The notes under the pieces: model-generated
Seen by the model: only the letters and a program-made list of their open reading frames with translations
Told to the model about the DNA's origin: nothing
Databases searched by the model: none
NCBI GenBank assembly: GCA_026225235.1
Contig: JAMFSK010000136.1
Coordinates: 1-56,326, forward strand
Reading direction: 5' to 3'
From: Burkholderiales bacterium
GTDB lineage: Bacteria; Pseudomonadota; Gammaproteobacteria; Burkholderiales; Burkholderiaceae
DNA length: 56,326 nt
Made by a program: the position numbers and the translations under genes
Shown here: in pieces, positions 51,432 through 56,326 of the stretch
How the letters are laid out: each line of letters starts with the position of its first letter
Position numbering within the stretch: position 1 is the stretch's first letter

Positions 51432-53621
51432 ATGTCTTCATTCGACCGTCGTCGTTTCCTCAAGACGACCGCCACCTCGGCCGGTGCCGCCGCCGCGCTG
51501 ACGATGCTCCCCGAATCGATCCGCCGTGCACTTGCGATCCCCGCGAATCATCGCACCGGCACCATCGAAGACGTCGAACACATCGTCGTTTTCATGCAGG
51601 AAAACCGTTCGTTCGACCACTACTTCGGCCATATGCGCGGCGTGCGGGGTTACAACGACCGCTTCCCGATCGCGCTGCCGAGCGGCCAGCCGGTCTGGTA
51701 CCAGCCCTCGAAGGAAAGCGCCGCGACGCCGGTACTGCCGTTCCACCTCAACACGCAGACCACCAGCGCGCAATGTGTGGGCGACCTCGACCACAACTGG
51801 TACCCGACGCACTACGCGATCAATGGCGGCAAGTACGACCAGTGGCCGGCGAACAAGACCGACATGACGATGGGCTACTACCTGCGTAGCGACATCCCGT
51901 TTCACTACGCGCTCGCCGATGCGTTCACGGTCTGCGACAACTACTTCTGCTCGCTGCCCGGCCCGACTCATCCGAACCGCGCCTACCTGATGACCGGCAT
52001 GGTCGACCCGACCGGCAACTTCGGCGGCCCGCTGCTCGACAACAACGATGCGGTCGACGGCGACGGGCCGCCGGCCTATCAACTGCTGTCGTGGACCACG
52101 TATCCGGAACGCCTGCAGAACGCCGGTATCTCGTGGCAGATCTACCAGCAGGGCACGACCGGCAACGATCCGGTGAACGGTAACTACGGCACCAACATGC
52201 TGCCGAACTTCACCCAGTTCATCAATGCGCCCGCCACCTCGCCGCTCACGCTGCGCGGCAACTCGGTGCGCACGGTCGCCGACCTCAAGGCCGACGTGAT
52301 GGCCAACAAGCTGCCGCAAGTCTCATGGCTGCTGCCGCCCGCCGTCTACTCGGAGCACCCGAAGTACACACCGGCCTATGGCGCCGAATACACGTCGCAG
52401 ATCCTCGACGCGCTGACGTCGAACCCCGAGGTCTGGAGCAAGACCGTGCTGTTCGTCATGTATGACGAGAACGACGGCTTCTTTGACCACATCGTGCCGC
52501 CCCAACCGCCGATCGGCACCCAGGGCAAATCCACCGTGGCGTTCGACGATGAAATTCACTCCGTGGTGAACCCGCAGCGCGGCGGCAGCTATACCGCCGA
52601 CGGCCTGCCCTATGGCCTCGGCCCGCGTGTGCCGATGTCGGTGATCTCGCCGTGGTCCAAGGGCGGCTTCGTGTGCTCGCAAGTATTCGACCACACCTCG
52701 GTGATCCGCTTTATCGAGCAACGTTTCGGCGTAAGCGAGCCCAACATCACGCACTGGCGCCGTACAGTCAGCGGCGACTTGATGTCGGCGTTCGATTTCA
52801 GCACGCCTGACGCGAGCTTCCCGCAACTGCCCGACACCAGCAACTACATCGCCGGGGCGGATCTCTCGTGCATGAATCCGAAGCCGACGGTGCCGACCAC
52901 GCCGACCACGGTCGACCCGCAGGAACCGGGCACGCGTCCCGCCCGCGCACTGCCGTACGAATTGCATGTGAACGGCAGCGAGAAGACCAACGCGCAGACG
53001 TTCGAGATTCACTTCGCGAACACCGGCAACCAGGGTGCGCACTTCTACGTCTACTCGAGCAACCGTACCGACGGCCCGTGGAGCTACACGGTCGGCGCGG
53101 GCCGCGATATCAAGGAAACGTTCGACGTGTCGGGCACGCAAGGGGTCTATGCGTTCACCGTGCATGGTCCGAACGGTTTTGTGCGCCAGTTCAACGGCGC
53201 GATTACGGTCGATGCACAGAAGAACAACAAGCAGGCTCGCCCTGAAGTCAAGGCAGGCTACGACGTGGCGAACGGTCAGCTGTTCCTCAAGATCTCGAAC
53301 CAGGGTCGCAGCTCGGTCAGGATGACGGTGACGGACAACGCCTACGGCGCCCAGGCTCGGCATTTCGTGTTGCCGTCGGAAGGCTTTGTCGAAGCACCGT
53401 GGTCGCTGCAGGCGAGCCATCATTGGTATGACGTGACGGTGACCGACGGCGCCGCGTTCTCGCGCCGTTTTGCGGGCCACGTCGAAAACGGCAAGCCGAG
53501 CTATTCGGACCCGGCTGCGACTGAAGTCATCGCCTCGGCACTCACGCAAACTGCGCAGAACGACGCAGCCGGCGTCGAGGCGCTGGGTGCGAAGTTGGCC
53601 ACGCAAACACTGAACGTCTAA
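51432..53621 (+). CDS. Phosphocholine-type phospholipase C (Tat-exported)
   Basis: A 729-residue enzyme of the PlcN/PlcH group. The Tat signal is RRRFLK (6-11) followed by a hydrophobic stretch ending near ALA at residue 35. The phosphoesterase core (45-480) has HIVVFMQENRSFDHYFGHMRG, the start of this family, TMGYYLRSDIPFHYALADAFT and SLPGPTHPNR. Two C-terminal beta-rich repeats (about 505-600 and 610-700; DUF756 type) follow. It hydrolyses phosphatidylcholine or ethanolamine lipids after export via Tat and, in relatives, type II secretion. GAGGGTT lies 6-8 bases upstream of the ATG. Confidence 0.93.
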   Translation: MSSFDRRRFLKTTATSAGAAAALTMLPESIRRALAIPANHRTGTIEDVEHIVVFMQENRSFDHYFGHMRGVRGYNDRFPIALPSGQPVWYQPSKESAATPVLPFHLNTQTTSAQCVGDLDHNWYPTHYAINGGKYDQWPANKTDMTMGYYLRSDIPFHYALADAFTVCDNYFCSLPGPTHPNRAYLMTGMVDPTGNFGGPLLDNNDAVDGDGPPAYQLLSWTTYPERLQNAGISWQIYQQGTTGNDPVNGNYGTNMLPNFTQFINAPATSPLTLRGNSVRTVADLKADVMANKLPQVSWLLPPAVYSEHPKYTPAYGAEYTSQILDALTSNPEVWSKTVLFVMYDENDGFFDHIVPPQPPIGTQGKSTVAFDDEIHSVVNPQRGGSYTADGLPYGLGPRVPMSVISPWSKGGFVCSQVFDHTSVIRFIEQRFGVSEPNITHWRRTVSGDLMSAFDFSTPDASFPQLPDTSNYIAGADLSCMNPKPTVPTTPTTVDPQEPGTRPARALPYELHVNGSEKTNAQTFEIHFANTGNQGAHFYVYSSNRTDGPWSYTVGAGRDIKETFDVSGTQGVYAFTVHGPNGFVRQFNGAITVDAQKNNKQARPEVKAGYDVANGQLFLKISNQGRSSVRMTVTDNAYGAQARHFVLPSEGFVEAPWSLQASHHWYDVTVTDGAAFSRRFAGHVENGKPSYSDPAATEVIASALTQTAQNDAAGVEALGAKLATQTLNV

Positions 53622-53642
53622 GTTCGGTTCAGTAGTAAAAAT

Positions 53643-53726
53643 GCGGGACCCTTGAACTGCACCTCAAAAGGTGGACATCGATCCGCCCTCTTGCGGGGGC
53701 AGTTCACTCAAGGGTCCCGCTTTTCG
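53643..53726 (+). terminator. Long terminator after the phospholipase gene
   Basis: GCGGGACCCTTGA and ACTGC (53643-53660) pair with GCAGTTCACTCAAGGGTCCCGC (53699-53720) leaving a short bulge; an inner GC stem (near 53682-53698) makes a branched fold, then TTTT follows. It ends the phospholipase transcript. Confidence 0.75.
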
Positions 53727-53799
53727 TTTCCCTGAACACTCTTCCTCGACAGCTGGCTCGGGCAATCGCGGGGGGCCGGTGCCCATGCCAGTGCTGATG

Positions 53800-53833
<34 letters not shown>

Positions 53834-53849
53834 CGGGGCATTCTTGCCT

Positions 53850-56060
53850 CTACTGCGCGGCCGGAACGTTCATCTCCTTGAGCAGGTTGTCCGCGTGATC
53901 AAGGTGATGCATGACCCAAAGCATATAGCGCACATCGACATGAATCGAGCGCGACTCGGCGGGATCGAACAACCACCCCGAGCTCACGCTTTCCCAGACC
54001 CCGTCGAACGCAAGACCGACGAGTTGCCCGTTCTTGTCGAGCGTTGGTGAACCCGAATTGCCGCCGGTGATATCGAGGTTCGAGAGGAAGTTGACGGGCA
54101 AGGTGTTGAGCTGTGGCGATGCGTAACTGTCATAGGCCTTGTCACGGATCGCCTGCAGCTCGGCGGACGGCGCGTTGAACGGCTCAACGCCCGTGTTCTT
54201 CTGCACAATGCCTTCGGCCATTGTGAACGGCGTGTAGGCAACCGCATCGTGCGGCTGATAGCCCTGCACCGTACCGAAGGTCACGCGTAGCGAGCGGTTC
54301 GCGTCCGCATAGACCGGCTTGCCCTGCGCAGCCTTGAACGCCGTCATCGCGGCCATATAGCGCGGCTGCAAGGCCTGCTGCTCGCCGTCAAATGCCTTCT
54401 CCTCATGCTCATAGGCGAGCAAGTCGGGCATCAGCGCATCCATCAGCTTGAGCCAGGTATCGTCGCTCGCCTGAATCTGCGAGGGCGTCGCATCGAGCCA
54501 TTTCACGCGAACGGCCGCGTCCGTCAAGGTGCTGCCCGCGTAGAGCGCCGCCACCTTCTTCGTCAACTCAGTCTGGTCGGTCGCGCCGCCAAGCCATTGG
54601 TCGAGCGCCGGCAGGCGCTGGTTCGCCGGCAACGTCACATATCGCCGCAAGGCATAGACCAAAAACTGCTGGTCGACCGCCGGGTCCATCTGACGCGCAA
54701 GCCGCTGCTGAGCGGCGAGCAGGCGAATCTCGTCGCGCTGCTGATAACCGTCTTCACGTTCGAGATCGGGCTTCTGCTTTTCGTCAGCGAGCCGCACGAT
54801 CTGATAGACCGCCTGGAACAGGCCACCCCGCACGATCATGCCGTAGGCAAGATCGCGTTCACGCAGTTTGATCTGGACATCGACGAACTTGCGCAGGCGC
54901 AGCACGTCTGTCTCGAGTGCGGGGCCGTTCACATGATTGTCGGCGCTCAGCGTCTGGTGGCTGAGCCACTCATCGAGTGACCCTTCCTGGCTGCGCTTCA
55001 CGGCCAGTGCGTGGCTGCGCGCCAGACCTTCGAGATTGCCCTGGAAGTTCTTCATCGAGTTGTTGATGCCGGCCACCGTGGTGGCGTACTTAACGCCTAC
55101 CTCCGGGTTCAGCTTGCTCGCGGCATCGATGATCGCCAGCTGCTCCGTCAAGATCGAGATCTGCGTCGGGTAACGCCAGTCGATCGCATTCTGCAGTTCG
55201 TCGGCAAGACGATAACGATCGGTATGACCCGGGTAGCCCGCGACCATCACGAAGTCGCCTGCGTCGATCCCTTTCGGATTCACTTTGAGCCAGTGCTTCG
55301 GATGGAACGGCACATTGTCTTTCGAATAGGCGGCGGTGCTGCCGTCCTTTGCGACGTAGGCGCGCAGATAACTGAAATCGCCCGTGTGCCGCGGCCACAT
55401 CCAGTTGTCGACGTCACCGCCGAATTTCCCGATCGACAGCGGCGGCGCATAGACGAGCCGCACATCCTTGATTTCGAGTTGTCGCACCAGCTGGTAACTG
55501 TAACCGCCGCTGAACGTATAGACGTCGCAGCGATAACCCGGCTTCTCACAGTTTTTGACAATCAGCTTTTTCGCGCGGTCGATGGCCGTATAGCGCGCAA
55601 AGCTATCCATACCGGGCTTGATGCTCGCGTTGACCGGTGTCGTCACGTCGCTGATCTGCTCGGTCACATAGATGCGCTGCGTCGGATCGGCCGGCAGTTC
55701 TTCATCGGGGGTATGCGCAAGGAACCCGTCGTTAATCAGGTTCTTCTGGGGGGTCGAGTTGTACTGGAGTGCGCCATAGCCGCAGTGGTGGTTGGTGACC
55801 ACCAGGCCATCAGGCGAGACAAACGACGCGGTGCAGAAACCGAGGCTGACGATGGCGTCCATCGGATCGGCGGTCAGATCGCTCAGCGTTTTCGGATCGA
55901 GCGCCAGGCCTCGCTCTTTGAGCGTGCCGGCAAGCGCGGGAAGCTGGGAAGGTTGCCACATGCCTTCGTCGGCGTGGGCGATGCTGCAGGTGAGGGCCGC
56001 GAAGGTCGCAAGGCAAGTGGCAAAGTGAGTGAAGACAAGAGCAGAAAAGGGACGACGCAT
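53850..56060 (-). CDS. S46-family dipeptidyl-peptidase, DPP7-like
   Basis: A 736-residue exported serine peptidase. The start at 56060 follows GAGGA; the frame upstream runs into repetitive sequence and is rejected. Signal peptide MRRPFSALVFTHFATCLATF ends near AHA at residue 30. The catalytic His is in VVTNHHCGYG (about 89-97) and the Ser is S669 in GGNSGSP. The residue 18 positions after Ser, which decides specificity in this family (Arg in DPP11, Gly in DPP7), is G687, so cleavage after hydrophobic residues at the second position is expected. It should act in the periplasm on peptides. Confidence 0.92.
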   Translation of the reverse strand: MRRPFSALVFTHFATCLATFAALTCSIAHADEGMWQPSQLPALAGTLKERGLALDPKTLSDLTADPMDAIVSLGFCTASFVSPDGLVVTNHHCGYGALQYNSTPQKNLINDGFLAHTPDEELPADPTQRIYVTEQISDVTTPVNASIKPGMDSFARYTAIDRAKKLIVKNCEKPGYRCDVYTFSGGYSYQLVRQLEIKDVRLVYAPPLSIGKFGGDVDNWMWPRHTGDFSYLRAYVAKDGSTAAYSKDNVPFHPKHWLKVNPKGIDAGDFVMVAGYPGHTDRYRLADELQNAIDWRYPTQISILTEQLAIIDAASKLNPEVGVKYATTVAGINNSMKNFQGNLEGLARSHALAVKRSQEGSLDEWLSHQTLSADNHVNGPALETDVLRLRKFVDVQIKLRERDLAYGMIVRGGLFQAVYQIVRLADEKQKPDLEREDGYQQRDEIRLLAAQQRLARQMDPAVDQQFLVYALRRYVTLPANQRLPALDQWLGGATDQTELTKKVAALYAGSTLTDAAVRVKWLDATPSQIQASDDTWLKLMDALMPDLLAYEHEEKAFDGEQQALQPRYMAAMTAFKAAQGKPVYADANRSLRVTFGTVQGYQPHDAVAYTPFTMAEGIVQKNTGVEPFNAPSAELQAIRDKAYDSYASPQLNTLPVNFLSNLDITGGNSGSPTLDKNGQLVGLAFDGVWESVSSGWLFDPAESRSIHVDVRYMLWVMHHLDHADNLLKEMNVPAAQ

Positions 56061-56326
56061 CAGATCCTCATAGAGCGCAAAAGGATGCGCCCGGGCGAGT
56101 GGCCCAGGCACTACGCGCGCGGCCGGGTCGACTGCGCGAGTTCGCACAATACATCGGGACGCGGCGGAAAAAATGAATGGTGAGGGAATTTGAACCGGCA
56201 CAGGGGAGCTCAGGTCAATCCGGCTGCGGCTGCGGCTGCGGCTGCGGCTGGGACCGGCCCCGACTCCGACTCCGACTCCGACTCCGACCCAGACCCAGAC
56301 CGCGACCTCGCCCCCCACGCTACGCC
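56061..56326. other. Upstream region of the S46 gene with hexanucleotide repeats
   Basis: The last 266 bp carry the leftward promoter region and the repeats described separately. No gene is supported; a leftward frame through the repeats would encode VGVGVG and SRSRSR runs, which is a consequence of the hexamers. Confidence 0.5.
56221..56302. repeat. Two adjacent hexanucleotide repeat arrays
   Basis: Five copies of CGGCTG (56221-56250), then after ten bases four copies of CGACTC (56261-56284) with three decaying variants to about 56302. They sit 160-240 bp upstream of the S46 start codon. Together with the TGTGCC array at the other end of this gene, the gene is flanked by simple repeats on both sides. 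Confidence 0.95.

Noticed and set aside
51438..53606. Two long leftward ORFs antisense to phospholipase C
   Set aside because: They follow the third codon positions of the phospholipase gene and show no domain.
55011..56183. Rightward ORF of 390 codons antisense to the S46 peptidase
   Set aside because: Arg/His/Val-rich shadow frame; the peptidase frame has signal peptide and catalytic motifs.
56061..56318. N-terminal extension of the S46 peptidase with VGVG and SRSR runs
   Set aside because: It is the translation of hexanucleotide repeats; the signal peptide and a ribosome site define the start at 56060.

Overview
The window looks like chromosomal DNA of a high-GC member of the Burkholderiaceae (Burkholderia sensu lato, Paraburkholderia/Caballeronia type). 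This rests on protein families and overall style: short H-NS-like proteins, a bestrophin-family protein, a Tat-exported phosphocholine-type phospholipase C, an ohrR-ohr pair, an Ala/Lys-rich histone-like protein and a xylose ABC operon. I see no rRNA, tRNA, CRISPR array, complete insertion sequence or intact prophage. Taxonomy is inferred from these families, not from a marker gene.

Layout. 1-5.8 kb: an ArsR-type regulator and an Old Yellow Enzyme reductase, a histone-like DNA-binding protein with a palindromic operator in front of it, a small membrane protein, a LytS/LytTR two-component pair and a DUF4410 exported protein. 5.9-9.9 kb: a DHA2 efflux pump, a GNAT acetyltransferase, a DinB-fold protein and an AlkC-type DNA glycosylase with an Ig-like C-terminal domain. 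9.9-11.2 kb: a DUF2235 serine hydrolase interrupted at a run of nine G. 11.4-16.7 kb: a MarR-SDR operon with two matching operator boxes, a bestrophin, a second SDR with a LysE exporter, and a small exported protein. 16.8-22.5 kb: a large TonB-dependent receptor, a 1 kb non-coding stretch that holds a candidate small RNA, an ACS-type MFS transporter and two tandem small paralogous genes. 22.8-27.7 kb: a diguanylate cyclase, MaoC, TetR and MFS genes in one direction with a very strong inverted repeat upstream, and NudC. 27.7-28.9 kb: a patch of small uncertain ORFs. 28.9-38.5 kb: a Rieske oxygenase, then xylH, xylG, xylF, xylB transcribed leftward, divergent xylR, and galM. 38.6-43.5 kb: sbcD-sbcC. 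43.6-50.7 kb: a second diguanylate cyclase, a tyrosine-recombinase-fold protein that has lost almost every catalytic residue and is translationally coupled to a YceI-like lipoprotein, small lipoproteins, an H-NS-like protein, a YqhA-type membrane protein, and ohrR-ohr. 50.9-56.3 kb: a lipoprotein, the phospholipase C and an S46 dipeptidyl-peptidase flanked on both sides by hexanucleotide repeats.

How the genes work together. The clearest pathway is xylose use: XylF binds xylose in the periplasm, XylG/XylH import it, XylB phosphorylates xylulose, XylR senses the sugar and GalM interconverts anomers. Xylose isomerase (xylA) is not in the window, so it must lie elsewhere or be replaced by another route. 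A second theme is stress and damage defence: Ohr/OhrR, OYE reductase, AlkC, SbcCD and NudC. A third is exported degradative enzymes (phospholipase C, S46 peptidase, possibly the DUF2235 hydrolase).

The observations I consider most worth checking are the G9 frameshift in the DUF2235 hydrolase, the catalytically dead recombinase coupled to yceI, the candidate sRNA at 20259-20330, the 18-bp perfect inverted repeat at 26579-26625, the tandem small paralogs at 21949-22505, and several operator-like dyads.
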